The notes: a model not told the origin generated them from the letters alone. A stretch of 47,357 nt of DNA from Pseudomonas brassicacearum subsp. neoaurantiaca (GCF_013608025.1 NZ_VDLV01000014.1:1-47357), one strand, 5' to 3'; shown: positions 33,509-42,924, numbered from the stretch's first letter. Numbers and translations: made by a program.

Positions 33509-35179
33509 GTGAAACAGAACTCCCTGAAAGGATGGTTCAAGAGCGGCGCCCCCGGCGTCTGGATCAGCGGCGGCGCGGTGTCCATCGCGGTCATCATGAC
33601 CATTGGCCTGCTGGCGGTGATTGCCGTGCGCGGCCTGGGCCACTTCTGGCCGGCGGACCTGATCCACGCCAGCTACACCGTGCCGGGCATGCCTGCGCAA
33701 CTGGTGGTCGGCGAAGTCGTACAGAAAGAAGAAGTGCCTCGTGAGCGCCTGAAAAGCGCTGGCCTGCCGGTGCCGGATGAAGGTCCGGAATTCATGACGC
33801 GCGAACTGGTCAAGGTCGGCAACCGTGACCTCAACGGCACCGACTTCACCTGGATCGTCGGTGACTGGCTGAAAAACCAGACCACGCCGCCGGAGCTGAT
33901 GGCGATCGAGCGTCGTGAGTGGGGCAATTTCTACGGCTACCTGGTCAACGTCAAGGAAGAAGGCAAGGTCGTAGCCGAAGGCGAGGCAGCCTGGCCGCAA
34001 TTGCAGGCGCGTATCGAGCGCGTCAACAAGCTCGCCGACGAGCTCAAGACCCTGGAGAAGGTCGACATCGGCGCGATCAACTCCGGCCTCGAACGCATCC
34101 GCCTGCACGGCCGCAAGCTGGAACTGGACGGCAAGCTCGACGCCGCCGCCCAGGCCGACCTGGAAAGTGAACGCGCTGAACTCAACGCCCGCTACAAGGA
34201 CATCGAAGCACGCCTTACCGACTTGCACGCCCAGTTCAACCGCGACAGCCTGACGGCCCGCGATGCCAACGGCAAGGAAGTGGAAATCGGCATCGGCAAA
34301 GTGGTGCACGCCTACCAGCCAAACGGCATGGGCACGTTCACCAAGCTTGGTTTCTATTTCAGCAAGGTCTGGGAATTCCTCAGCGACGACCCGCGTGAAG
34401 CCAACACCGAAGGCGGGATTTTCCCGGCGATCTTCGGCACCGTGATGATGACACTGATCATGGCGATGATCGTCACGCCGTTTGGCGTGCTGGCGGCGGT
34501 CTACCTGCGTGAATACGCCCGCCAAGGCCCGATGACCCGACTGATCCGCATCGCGGTGAACAACCTCGCGGGCGTTCCAGCCATTGTCTACGGCGTGTTC
34601 GGCCTGGGCTTCTTCGTCTACGTGCTGGGCGGCTCGGTTGACCGGCTGTTCTTCCCCGAAGCGTTGCCGGCGCCGACCTTCGGCACGCCGGGCCTGCTCT
34701 GGGCATCCTTGACCCTGGCGCTGCTGGCGGTGCCAGTGGTGATCGTCGCCACCGAGGAAGGCCTGGCGCGGATTCCGCGGACCGTGCGCGAAGGCTCCCT
34801 GGCTCTCGGCGCGACCAAGGCCGAGACCCTGTGGAAAATTGTCCTGCCGATGGCGAGCCCGGCGATGATGACCGGCATGATCCTCGCCGTGGCCCGTGCC
34901 GCCGGTGAAGTGGCGCCGTTGATGCTGGTGGGCGTGGTGAAACTGGCGCCGTCGCTACCGCTGGATGGCAACTATCCGTACCTGCACCTGGACCAGAAGA
35001 TCATGCACCTGGGCTTCCACATCTATGACGTCGGCTTCCAGAGCCCGAACGTCGAAGCAGCCCGGCCGTTGGTCTACGCCACGGCGCTGCTGCTGGTGCT
35101 GGTGATCGCGACCTTGAACCTGTCGGCGGTGTGGATTCGTAACCACCTGCGCGAGAAATACAAAGCACTGGATAGTTAA
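33509..35179 (+). CDS. pstA: Phosphate ABC transporter permease PstA, extended form
   Basis: Second permease of the Pst importer, 556 residues against about 296 in E. coli. A first membrane segment at about residues 15-40 is followed by a soluble region of about 260 residues that contains a probable coiled coil (ARIERVNKLADELKTLEK and ESERAELNARYKDIEARLTD). The permease core begins near residue 309 (FPAIFGTVMMTLIMAMIVTPFGVLA) and carries the ATPase-contact loop EGSLALGATKAETLWKIVLP. The start is GTG at 33509 with AAAGGTAGAAG upstream, 15 bp after pstC. Confidence 0.94.
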   Translation: MKQNSLKGWFKSGAPGVWISGGAVSIAVIMTIGLLAVIAVRGLGHFWPADLIHASYTVPGMPAQLVVGEVVQKEEVPRERLKSAGLPVPDEGPEFMTRELVKVGNRDLNGTDFTWIVGDWLKNQTTPPELMAIERREWGNFYGYLVNVKEEGKVVAEGEAAWPQLQARIERVNKLADELKTLEKVDIGAINSGLERIRLHGRKLELDGKLDAAAQADLESERAELNARYKDIEARLTDLHAQFNRDSLTARDANGKEVEIGIGKVVHAYQPNGMGTFTKLGFYFSKVWEFLSDDPREANTEGGIFPAIFGTVMMTLIMAMIVTPFGVLAAVYLREYARQGPMTRLIRIAVNNLAGVPAIVYGVFGLGFFVYVLGGSVDRLFFPEALPAPTFGTPGLLWASLTLALLAVPVVIVATEEGLARIPRTVREGSLALGATKAETLWKIVLPMASPAMMTGMILAVARAAGEVAPLMLVGVVKLAPSLPLDGNYPYLHLDQKIMHLGFHIYDVGFQSPNVEAARPLVYATALLLVLVIATLNLSAVWIRNHLREKYKALDS

Positions 35180-35184
35180 GGATC

Positions 35185-35255
35185 TGTGGGAGCGAGCCTG
35201 CTCGCGAAGCTTTTAGCGGCCTCAAGGGCCCCTTCGCGAGCAGGCTCGCTCCCAC
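35185..35255. repeat. REPIN between pstA and pstB
   Basis: Inverted TGTGGGAGCGAGCCTGCTCG pair with a short spacer. It lies inside the pst operon, where such structures can affect read-through or mRNA stability. Confidence 0.88.
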
Positions 35256-35321
35256 ATTGGAATTTTATGGGGCCGCCACATAGGCGTTCCGAACCGAATT
35301 TGTTAGCACAGGGAGCCTCCC

Positions 35322-36155
35322 ATGCAACACGAAGCACACACACACGGCATCAACATGTCGGCCCTGGGCCGCGACAAGCAGAGCCTGGACCTGGCCCAGG
35401 AAACCGTCGCCATCGAAGTGCCCGGCCTGAACCTGTTCTACGGCCAGAAGCAGGCGCTGTACGACGTCAGCCTGAACATCCCGAAACAGCGCGTCACCGC
35501 GTTCATCGGCCCGTCGGGTTGCGGCAAGTCGACCTTGCTGCGCACCTTCAACCGCATGAACGACCTGGTGGACGGTTGCCGCGTCGAAGGTGAAATCAAT
35601 CTCTACGGCAACAACATCTACCGCAAGGGCGAGGACGTCGCCGAGCTGCGTCGTCGCGTCGGCATGGTGTTCCAGAAGCCCAACCCGTTCCCGAAGACCA
35701 TCTACGAAAACGTCGTCTATGGCCTGCGCATCCAGGGCATCAACAAAAAGCGCATCCTCGATGAAGCCGTGGAGTGGGCCCTCAAGGGCGCGGCGCTGTG
35801 GGACGAGGTCAAGGACCGCCTGCACGACTCCGCTCTCGGCCTGTCCGGCGGCCAGCAGCAACGCCTGGTCATCGCCCGCACCATCGCCGTGGAGCCGGAA
35901 GTGCTGCTGCTCGACGAACCGTGCTCGGCCCTCGACCCGATCTCGACGCTGAAGGTCGAAGAACTGATCTACGAGCTCAAGTCCAAGTTCACCATCGTCA
36001 TCGTGACCCACAACATGCAGCAGGCGGCGCGGGTGTCCGACTACACCGCGTTCATGTACATGGGCAAACTGGTGGAGTTCGGCGACACCGATACCCTGTT
36101 CACCAATCCGGCCATGAAGCAGACCGAAGACTACATCACCGGTCGTTACGGCTAG
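35322..36155 (+). CDS. pstB: Phosphate ABC transporter ATPase PstB
   Basis: Cytoplasmic ATPase driving phosphate import, 277 residues. Walker A is GPSGCGKST, the signature [11 protein letters not shown], Walker B EVLLLDEP and the switch [22 protein letters not shown] is typical of PstB. A His-containing N-terminal extension of about 30 residues precedes the family start. AGGGAGCCTCCC lies upstream of the ATG. Confidence 0.97.
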   Translation: MQHEAHTHGINMSALGRDKQSLDLAQETVAIEVPGLNLFYGQKQALYDVSLNIPKQRVTAFIGPSGCGKSTLLRTFNRMNDLVDGCRVEGEINLYGNNIYRKGEDVAELRRRVGMVFQKPNPFPKTIYENVVYGLRIQGINKKRILDEAVEWALKGAALWDEVKDRLHDSALGLSGGQQQRLVIARTIAVEPEVLLLDEPCSALDPISTLKVEELIYELKSKFTIVIVTHNMQQAARVSDYTAFMYMGKLVEFGDTDTLFTNPAMKQTEDYITGRYG

Positions 36156-36229
36156 GAAGCCGTTGTTGCTCATTGTGAATCTACGCTGCGGTCCGCCGCA
36201 CCTTACCGGACGCTCCAAGGACGCCAAAG

Positions 36230-36991
36230 ATGATTAGTAAAGAAGGCCTTACCCACCACATTTCCGCACAGTTCAACGCCGAGCTGGAGGAAGTGCGCAG
36301 TCACTTGCTGGCCATGGGCGGGCTGGTGGAAAAACAGGTCAACGACGCGGTGACCGCGCTGATCGAGGCCGACTCCGGCCTGGCCCAGCAAGTGCGCGAG
36401 ATCGACGACCAGATCAACCAGATGGAACGCAACATCGACGAAGAGTGCCTGCGCATCCTGGCCCGTCGCCAGCCGGCCGCTTCCGACCTGCGCCTGATCA
36501 TCAGCATCTCCAAGTCGGTGATCGACCTGGAGCGGATCGGCGACGAAGCCACCAAGATCGCCCGTCGCGCCATCCAGTTGTGCGAAGAAGGCGAAGCGCC
36601 GCGCGGTTACGTCGAGGTTCGCCACATTGGTGACCAGGTGCGCAACATGGTCCGTGACGCGTTGGACGCCTTCGCCCGTTTCGACGCCGACCTGGCGTTG
36701 TCGGTGGCCCAATACGACAAGATCATCGACCGCGAATACAAGACCGCGTTGCGTGAGTTGGCGACGTACATGATGGAAGATCCGCGCTCCATCTCGCGGG
36801 TGTTGAGCATCATCTGGGTGCTGCGTTCTTTGGAGCGTATCGGCGATCATGCACGCAACATCTCGGAACTGGTGATCTACCTGGTGCGCGGCACCGATGT
36901 TCGGCACATGGGCCTCAAGCGGATGAAGGAAGAAGTGGAGGGCACCCCGTCCGAAACCGCTAATGTTCCCGGTGAAACTGACGATAAGTAA
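36230..36991 (+). CDS. phoU: Phosphate signalling protein PhoU
   Basis: Cytoplasmic helical protein, 253 residues, with two three-helix repeats of the PhoU domain. The metal-binding E/D-x-x-x-D motifs are seen in SVIDLERIGDEATKIA and its second copy ERIGDHARNISELV. It passes the transporter state to the PhoR kinase and restrains Pst activity. It follows pstB by 74 bp, and an intrinsic terminator ends the operon. Confidence 0.97.
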   Translation: MISKEGLTHHISAQFNAELEEVRSHLLAMGGLVEKQVNDAVTALIEADSGLAQQVREIDDQINQMERNIDEECLRILARRQPAASDLRLIISISKSVIDLERIGDEATKIARRAIQLCEEGEAPRGYVEVRHIGDQVRNMVRDALDAFARFDADLALSVAQYDKIIDREYKTALRELATYMMEDPRSISRVLSIIWVLRSLERIGDHARNISELVIYLVRGTDVRHMGLKRMKEEVEGTPSETANVPGETDDK

Positions 36992-37007
36992 GATTGCCAA
37001 GAAAAGC

Positions 37008-37035
37008 GCCCGGCCTTCTGGTCGGGCTTTTTTTT
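37008..37035 (+). terminator. Intrinsic terminator after phoU
   Basis: An 8-bp stem (37008-37015 with 37020-37027, one G-U pair) with loop TTCT, followed by eight T. Confidence 0.92.
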
Positions 37036-37157
37036 GCGGTTTTTTTAATCGAAAGCAGCACCCCGTGAACGAAAAGTCCCGGCGTGACTGAAGGTTTTTG
37101 GCAATATGCCATCAGCAAAGCGGTATGCTTGCCGGGATTTTTTAGAGGTGTATCTGG

Positions 37158-38108
37158 ATGAGTAAGGTCAGTGTGTTGGTCGTGGACGATGCTTCGTTCA
37201 TTCGTGACTTGGTGAAGAAGTGCCTGCGCAACTACTTCCCAGGCATCCGCATCGAAGACGCGGTGAACGGCAAGAAAGCCCAGGCCCTGCTGGCCCGTGA
37301 AGCGTTCGACCTGGTGCTGTGCGACTGGGAAATGCCAGAGATGTCAGGCCTGGAGCTGTTGACCTGGTGCCGTCAGCAGGACAACCTCAAGGGCATGCCG
37401 TTCGTCATGGTCACCAGCCGTGGCGATAAGGAAAACGTCGTCCAGGCGATCCAGGCCGGCGTTTCCGGCTACGTCAGCAAACCGTTCACCAACGAACAAT
37501 TGCTGACCAAGGTCAAGCAGGCCCTGAACAAGGTCGGCAAGCTCGACACCTTGATGAACAGCGCCCCGACCAAGATGAATTCGGCGTTTGGCAACGATTC
37601 GCTCAGTGCCCTGACCGGTGGCAAGGCCGCTCCGGCCGCTGCCGCAGCGCCCGCCGCGAACCCGTTTGCCAAGCCCGCTGCCGCCGCCGCGCCTGCACCG
37701 TCCGCCGCCCCAGCCCGTGGTCTGCTCAACAGCCCGCCCGTCAAGGCACCCGCCGCGTCCGCGCCGACCAGCAATCGCGGACAAGGCCAGTTGCGCCTGT
37801 CCAGCGGCACCCAGCAATGCGTGATCAAGGCCCTGAGCCTCAAGGAAGCGCTGCTGGTGGTAAAACGCACCGACACCCTGCCGCAAGTGCTGGAAAGCTC
37901 GGTGCTGGACATGGAGCAGGGCGACAACGCCGAGACCGCTCGTCTGAATGGCTACCTGCACGCCATCGTCGCCCACGAGCAGACGCCGGACAGCGAATGG
38001 CTGCAACTGACCTTCCGCTTCGTCGACAAAGACCCGCAGAAACTCGACTACATCTCCCGTCTGATCGCCCGCGGCACGGCGCAGAAGCACTTCGTACCGG
38101 GCGCCTGA
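37158..38108 (+). CDS. Response regulator with CheY receiver and PilZ-like C-terminal domain
   Basis: A 316-residue protein with a CheY-like receiver in residues 1-120 (VLVVDDASFIRDLVKKCLR, phosphoacceptor D56 in LVLCDWEMPEMSG, conserved K108 in GYVSKPF). An Ala/Pro-rich linker of about 90 residues follows, then a C-terminal domain of about 110 residues resembling PilZ. The c-di-GMP signature R-x-x-x-R ... D/N-x-S-x-x-G is not seen, so nucleotide binding is doubtful. I recall the same neighbour next to phoU in P. aeruginosa (PA5364). No kinase gene is adjacent except phoR further on. Its role and partner are unknown. Confidence 0.88.
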   Translation: MSKVSVLVVDDASFIRDLVKKCLRNYFPGIRIEDAVNGKKAQALLAREAFDLVLCDWEMPEMSGLELLTWCRQQDNLKGMPFVMVTSRGDKENVVQAIQAGVSGYVSKPFTNEQLLTKVKQALNKVGKLDTLMNSAPTKMNSAFGNDSLSALTGGKAAPAAAAAPAANPFAKPAAAAAPAPSAAPARGLLNSPPVKAPAASAPTSNRGQGQLRLSSGTQQCVIKALSLKEALLVVKRTDTLPQVLESSVLDMEQGDNAETARLNGYLHAIVAHEQTPDSEWLQLTFRFVDKDPQKLDYISRLIARGTAQKHFVPGA

Positions 38109-38131
38109 TCCGGCGGCGCCCCTCGGTCCGC

Positions 38132-38226
38132 TATCGCGAGCAAGCTCGCTCCCACAGTGATCTCAGTTGTTCACAAAATTTGTGTCCACAGCAGATCCCC
38201 CTGTGGGAGCGAGCTTGCTCGCGATG
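38132..38226. repeat. REP pair in tail-to-tail order
   Basis: Two copies of the GAGCGAGCTTGCTCGCGAT REP occur in the order reverse then forward, with their TGTGGG ends facing the spacer, opposite to the other pairs in this window. The spacer of about 45 bases is A/T rich. Confidence 0.8.
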
Positions 38227-38343
38227 AGGCCATCCGATTCAACACCCCTCTGCGATCCAATTTTGAAACATCTGCCGACTACGCTGGTCCATCCCAGCTG
38301 CTAGGCTCCTTTGCAGGCCTTCATTTCGACAGAATCCTTGCCC

Positions 38344-39240
38344 ATGCTCGTGCCGTTGCTGTTCGCCTGTGGTCTCGTGCTGGCCGCCACCCCGGCCATG
38401 GCCATGACCATCTACAAATCCACCGATGCCAATGGCGTGGTTTCCTATAGCGACCGCCCCAGCAAGGGCTCGCAGGTGTTCGTGTTCCGCGATCGCATGG
38501 TCGAACGCCTCGAGCGGCAGGTGTTTCTAGACATCAAAAAACAGAAGGGCGCGGACGCGGTGTACGTGCGCAACGACCTGTATGCGCCTGTGGAAATCGA
38601 GCTGAGTTTCGCCGGGCTGCGTAACGTGAGCGGGGCGCCGAGCCGGCCTATTCGTCGGGTGCTGCCGGCGCGCAGCAATCTGCGCCTGGCGCAGCTGACG
38701 GCCACTCGGCCGGGAAGGCCGCTGGCGTATACCCCGAGGTTCGAATACTCCCTGGGCGACCCGGCAGGCACCGCGCAGGCCTATCAGTATCCGCTGCCCT
38801 GGCGCGGCGGGCCGTTTCGGCTGAGCCAGGGCGCCAACGGTCAATACAGTCACTACGGTCCGAAGAACCGCTACGCCATGGACATCGCCATGCCCGAGGG
38901 TACGCCGATCATCGCGGCGCGGGGCGGCGTGGTGGTCAAGACCGAGAACGAACAGACCGGGCGCGGCACCGATCCTTCGGGCAACTTCGTCCGCGTGCTG
39001 CACGATGACGGCACCATGGGCGTCTACCTGCACCTGCAGAAGGGCTCGGTGAGCGTCAGGGAAGGGCAGCGGGTGATGGTGGGTACACCGTTGGCGCTGT
39101 CGGGCAACACCGGCAACAGCTCCGGCCCGCACCTGCACTTCGTGGTGCAGCGCAACACCGGGTTAGGGCTGGTGTCGATTCCCTACCAGTTCAACCAACC
39201 GGTGGGCGAGCTGCCCAACTTTGCGTTGGGTAAGCAGTAG
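38344..39240 (+). CDS. M23 family peptidase with DUF4124-like N terminus
   Basis: Exported protein of 298 residues. A signal peptide covers about residues 1-20 (MLVPLLFACGLVLAATPAMA). A DUF4124-like segment follows (TIYKSTDANGVVSYSDRPSKG), then a beta-rich middle and an M23 LytM-type domain at about residues 165-290 with SHYGPKNRYAMDIAMPEGTPIIA and SSGPHLHFVVQ. The HLH pair and the Asp are conserved; the first zinc His is not four residues before the Asp in its usual place, though SH precedes it. Probably a periplasmic cell-wall hydrolase or activator. The ATG at 38344 is preferred over a TTG at 38311. Confidence 0.88.
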   Translation: MLVPLLFACGLVLAATPAMAMTIYKSTDANGVVSYSDRPSKGSQVFVFRDRMVERLERQVFLDIKKQKGADAVYVRNDLYAPVEIELSFAGLRNVSGAPSRPIRRVLPARSNLRLAQLTATRPGRPLAYTPRFEYSLGDPAGTAQAYQYPLPWRGGPFRLSQGANGQYSHYGPKNRYAMDIAMPEGTPIIAARGGVVVKTENEQTGRGTDPSGNFVRVLHDDGTMGVYLHLQKGSVSVREGQRVMVGTPLALSGNTGNSSGPHLHFVVQRNTGLGLVSIPYQFNQPVGELPNFALGKQ

Positions 39241-39263
39241 CGCGGGAGATTCGAAAGGCTTTT

Positions 39264-39356
39264 CGTGGCGAGGGAGCTTGCTCCCGCTCGGCTGCGAAGC
39301 AGTCGTCGCTTTTGGGGTCGCTTCGCGACCCAGCGGGAGCAAGCTCCCTCGCCACA
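39264..39356. repeat. REPIN, GTGGCGAGGGAGCTTGCTCCCGC type
   Basis: Inverted GTGGCGAGGGAGCTTGCTCC pair around a spacer with an internal CGCTTCGCG stem, between convergent genes. Confidence 0.88.
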
Positions 39357-39392
39357 GTGGGTTATGCCTTCAACTTGCGGGCGGGTCGATAC

Positions 39393-40733
39393 TCAATCGA
39401 GCATCAACACCTTCGCCAGGATGATCTTCGGCCCTTTCATCTTCTTGATGATGATCCGCAGGCCTTCGACTTCCAGCACTTCTTCCTCTTCGGGCACCCG
39501 CTTGAGGGTTTCATAGACCAACCCCGCCAAGGTTTCCGCCTCGATGTGGTCCAGGTCGATCCCCAGCAGGCGCTCGACCTTGAACAGCGGCGTGTCGCCA
39601 CGTACCAGCAATTTGCCTGGCTGGTAGGCGAGGATGCCGCGCTCGGCCTTGCGGTGTTCGTCCTGGATATCGCCCACCAACACTTCCAGCACGTCCTCCA
39701 TGGTCAGGTAGCCAATGATGTTGCCATCGGCTTCCTCGACCACGGCGAAGTGCGAGCCGCCCTTGCGGAACTGCTCCAGCAGCTGCGACAGCGGCATGTG
39801 CCGCGACACGCGTTCCAGCGGCCGGGTCAGTTCAGCCAGGTTGAACGATTCGGGAATGTGGTCCAGGGCGGCCAGTTCCAGCAGCAGGTCCTTGATGTGC
39901 AGCAGGCCGACGAACTCCTGTCGCTCGCTGTCGTACACCGGGTAACGGCTGAACTTGTGGCGGCGGAACAGCGCGAGGATTTCCTTGAGCGGCGCGTTGA
40001 ACTCCAGCGTCACCAGGTCTTCCCGGGAATTGGCCCAGTCCACCACTTCCAGCTCGCCCATCTCCACGGCGGAGGCCAGCACGCGCATGCCTTGGTCGCT
40101 CGGGTCCTGGCCACGGCTGGAGTGCAGGATCAGCTTCAGTTCTTCGCGGCTGTAATGGTGTTCATGGTGCGGGCCGGGCTCGCCTTGGCCGGCAATACGC
40201 AAGATAGCGTTGGCGCTGGCGTTGAGCAGGTAGATCGCTGGGTACATCGCCCAATAGAACAGGTACAGCGGCACGGCCGTCCACAGCGACAGCAGCTCGG
40301 GTTTGCGGATGGCCCAGGATTTGGGCGCCAGCTCACCGACTACGATGTGCAGGTACGAGATGATGAAGAACGCGGTAAAGAACGACACGCCCTTGATCAC
40401 TTCCGGCGACTGGACGCCGACCGCGCCGAGCAACGGTTCGAGGATGTGGGCGAACGCCGGCTCACCGACCCAGCCCAGGCCCAGGGAAGCCAGGGTGATG
40501 CCCAATTGGCACGCCGACAGGTAGGCGTCGAGCTGGCTGTGGACGGTGCGCAGGATATGCCCGCGCCAGCCGTTCTGCTCGGCGATGGCCTCGACCCGGG
40601 TCGAGCGTAGCTTGACCATGGCGAATTCCGCCGCAACGAAAAAACCGTTGAGCAGGACCAGGATCAGAGCAAAGAGAATCATGCCGAATTCGGCGAAGAG
40701 CGTAACGAGGGACAAGCCAGGGGAAGGGTCCAT
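39393..40733 (-). CDS. CNNM/CBS-pair transporter-like protein (HlyC/CorC family)
   Basis: Membrane protein of 446 residues with an N-terminal CNNM (DUF21) domain of about four hydrophobic segments (LFALILVLLNGFFVAAEFAMVKL, QLGITLASLGLGWVGEPA), a pair of CBS domains in the middle (about 215-340, with SRYPVYDSERQEFVGLLHIKDLL and NIIGYLTMEDVLEVLVGDI) and a C-terminal CorC_HlyC domain (ERLLGIDL ... LRIIIKKMKG). Relatives handle divalent metal ions such as Mg or Co; the hemolysin name is historical. The ATG at 40733 fits the family start; its ribosome binding site is weak. It follows phoR on the same strand. Confidence 0.92.
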   Translation of the reverse strand: MDPSPGLSLVTLFAEFGMILFALILVLLNGFFVAAEFAMVKLRSTRVEAIAEQNGWRGHILRTVHSQLDAYLSACQLGITLASLGLGWVGEPAFAHILEPLLGAVGVQSPEVIKGVSFFTAFFIISYLHIVVGELAPKSWAIRKPELLSLWTAVPLYLFYWAMYPAIYLLNASANAILRIAGQGEPGPHHEHHYSREELKLILHSSRGQDPSDQGMRVLASAVEMGELEVVDWANSREDLVTLEFNAPLKEILALFRRHKFSRYPVYDSERQEFVGLLHIKDLLLELAALDHIPESFNLAELTRPLERVSRHMPLSQLLEQFRKGGSHFAVVEEADGNIIGYLTMEDVLEVLVGDIQDEHRKAERGILAYQPGKLLVRGDTPLFKVERLLGIDLDHIEAETLAGLVYETLKRVPEEEEVLEVEGLRIIIKKMKGPKIILAKVLMLD

Positions 40734-40855
40734 GATGGGGTTTTGCAGGTTCCGTATGTTCGTAGGATTGAAAATCAGCGCCTGAAAAGGCAGGCACAAG
40801 TCAGCCAATGTAGCGGCTGACCGGGCGATTGCCTAGAGGGGACGGCCGGTCGGCA

Positions 40856-42178
40856 TCACTCGTCGCGGCTCGAGGGCCGTCCGTGAACCACCTGGGCCGG
40901 GGCGAAATGGCAGGTAAACGTGCTGCCGTGGCCGGGCACGCTGCTGATCTCCATGCGCCCGCGATGGCGTAGCAGAACGTGTTTGACGATGGCCAATCCC
41001 AATCCGGTTCCGCCGGTGTTGGAGTTGCGGCTGGAGTCGACCCGGTAGAACCGTTCGGTCAAGCGCGGCAAGTGCTTGCTGTCGATGCCGATGCCGGAAT
41101 CGCGCACGCTCAGGTGAGCGCCTTGCTCATCGCCCCACCAGCGAACGTGGATCCGCCCTTGCTCCGGCGTGTACTTGACCGCATTGAACACCAGGTTGGA
41201 AAACGCGCTGCGCAGCTCCGCCTCGCTACCCTTGAGTTGCACGGCAGGGTCGGCTTCAAGCGTGATCGCCTGCTGCTTGGGGCCGGACAGCTCTTGGGCA
41301 TCTTCGGCGATGGTCTGCAGCAGTTCCTCGATGGGCACTGGCTGGTTGTCCGATGGGTAGTCGGTGGCTTCCAGCTTGGCCAGCAACAGCAGGTCGTTGA
41401 GCAGGGTCTGCATGCGTCCGCTCTGCTGATGCATCTGCTGCAAGGCCCGGCTCCAACGCGGGTTCACCTCCTCGACATTGTCGAGCAGGGTTTCCAGATA
41501 GCCGCAGATCACCGTCAACGGCGTGCGTAATTCATGGGAAACGTTGGCGATGAAATCCTTGCGCATCTGCTCCAGTTGATGAATGCGCGTCACGTCCCGC
41601 ACCAGCATCAGGTGCTCGTTGTTGCCGTAGCGGGTGATGTAGAGCTGGATGCGCAGTCGATCGTTGGTCGGCGAGGGGATTTCCAGCGGCTCGGCGTAAT
41701 TGTCCTGCTCGAAATATTCCTTGAAGCGCGGGTGGCGCACCAGGTTGGTCACCGGTTGACCGCTGTCCTGGGGCGTCTTGAGGCCCAGCAGGGTTTCGGC
41801 GGCGCGGTTCCACCATTCCAGGTTGCCTTCGCTGTCGAGCATGATCACCGCGTCTTTCAGCGCGGCGGTGGACTCCTGGACGCGGTCGATCACCGCTTGC
41901 AGGCGGCCCCGAACGCGCTGGTCGCGCCGTTGCAGGTGATAGATGCTGTCGAACACCTCGCCCCACAGGCCATAGCCGTCGGGCGGGGCTTCGTCGGGTT
42001 GATGCAGGCGCAGCCACTCGTGCAGGCGCAGCAACTGCTTGAGGGTCCAGGCCAGGTAAAGCCCCAGGCCCGCGGCCAGGCTCCAGCCGTAATACCCGGT
42101 GATCAGGCCGATCAACAGGCAACCGGTAACCAGCAACAATATGTGGCGAATCAGGGTGCCATGCCAGTTTTGATTCAC
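40856..42178 (-). CDS. phoR: Phosphate regulon sensor histidine kinase PhoR
   Basis: Inner-membrane histidine kinase, 440 residues. Two hydrophobic segments fill residues 10-45, then a PhoR-specific region and a PAS domain (about 95-200, DAVIMLDSEGNLEWWNRAAETLLG), the HisKA helix with H215 in FIANVSHELRTPLT, and the ATPase domain with NAVKYTPEQG (N box), DSGIGI (G1) and GGTGLGLAIV (G2). No periplasmic sensor domain is visible, as expected since PhoR senses through PstCAB and PhoU. The start is GTG at 42178 with AAGGAC upstream. It follows phoB by 44 bp on the same strand. Confidence 0.96.
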   Translation of the reverse strand: MNQNWHGTLIRHILLLVTGCLLIGLITGYYGWSLAAGLGLYLAWTLKQLLRLHEWLRLHQPDEAPPDGYGLWGEVFDSIYHLQRRDQRVRGRLQAVIDRVQESTAALKDAVIMLDSEGNLEWWNRAAETLLGLKTPQDSGQPVTNLVRHPRFKEYFEQDNYAEPLEIPSPTNDRLRIQLYITRYGNNEHLMLVRDVTRIHQLEQMRKDFIANVSHELRTPLTVICGYLETLLDNVEEVNPRWSRALQQMHQQSGRMQTLLNDLLLLAKLEATDYPSDNQPVPIEELLQTIAEDAQELSGPKQQAITLEADPAVQLKGSEAELRSAFSNLVFNAVKYTPEQGRIHVRWWGDEQGAHLSVRDSGIGIDSKHLPRLTERFYRVDSSRNSNTGGTGLGLAIVKHVLLRHRGRMEISSVPGHGSTFTCHFAPAQVVHGRPSSRDE

Positions 42179-42222
42179 GTGACGCGCGTCCTTGTCAGCT
42201 TGTCGGGCGGTAAGGGCTCGGA

Positions 42223-42912
42223 TCAGGCCTTTGTCGAAAAACGATAACCGGTGCCGCGCACGGTTTGTACCAGATTCTCGTAGGCATCGCCGAGGGCTTT
42301 GCGCAGGCGGCGGATGTGTACGTCCACGGTGCGCTCCTCGACGTAGACGTTGCCGCCCCAGACCTGGTCCAGCAACTGCCCGCGGGTGTAGGCGCGCTCC
42401 TGGTGCGTCATGAAGAATTGCAGCAGACGGTACTCGGTCGGGCCCATCTCGGCAGGCTTGCCGTCGATGGTCACACGGTGGCTGATCGGGTCGAGGAGCA
42501 GGCCACCGACCTCGATGGGCGCTTCACCGTCGGTCGGCCCTGCGCGACGCAGCACGGCCTTGAGGCGCGCCACCAGTTCTCGTGGGGAAAACGGCTTGGT
42601 GATGTAGTCGTCGGCGCCGACTTCCAGGCCTTGGATCTTGTTGTCCTCTTCGCCCTTGGCGGTGAGCATGATGATCGGGATATCGCCGGTCAGCTCATCG
42701 CGCTTGAGGCGCCGCGCCAGCTCGATGCCGGACGTGCCGGGCAACATCCAGTCCAGCAGGATCAGGTCCGGCTTGCGGTCGACGATGATGGCGTGGGCCT
42801 GTTGGGAGTTCTCTGCTTCCATGCAGTCATAACCGGCCATCTCCAACGCAACGGCGATCATCTCGCGGATGGGCGCCTCGTCGTCGACGATCAGAATGCT
42901 CCTGCCAACCAT
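42223..42912 (-). CDS. phoB: Phosphate regulon response regulator PhoB
   Basis: Transcription factor of 229 residues. Receiver domain about 1-120 with acidic pair DD at 10-11, phosphoacceptor D54 in [10 protein letters not shown] and the [12 protein letters not shown] end; the OmpR-type winged helix covers about 130-229 ([45 protein letters not shown]). Phosphorylated PhoB binds Pho boxes such as those near pstS and pstC. AGAGGATTACCCC precedes the ATG. A Pho-box-like site lies upstream, consistent with autoactivation. Confidence 0.97.
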   Translation of the reverse strand: MVGRSILIVDDEAPIREMIAVALEMAGYDCMEAENSQQAHAIIVDRKPDLILLDWMLPGTSGIELARRLKRDELTGDIPIIMLTAKGEEDNKIQGLEVGADDYITKPFSPRELVARLKAVLRRAGPTDGEAPIEVGGLLLDPISHRVTIDGKPAEMGPTEYRLLQFFMTHQERAYTRGQLLDQVWGGNVYVEERTVDVHIRRLRKALGDAYENLVQTVRGTGYRFSTKA

Positions 42913-42924
42913 GGGGTAATCCTC

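Noticed and set aside
31481..34525. Minus-strand open frame of 1014 residues across pstC and pstA
   Set aside because: Complement of two recognised permease genes; composition rich in Gln, His and Arg is typical of antisense frames.
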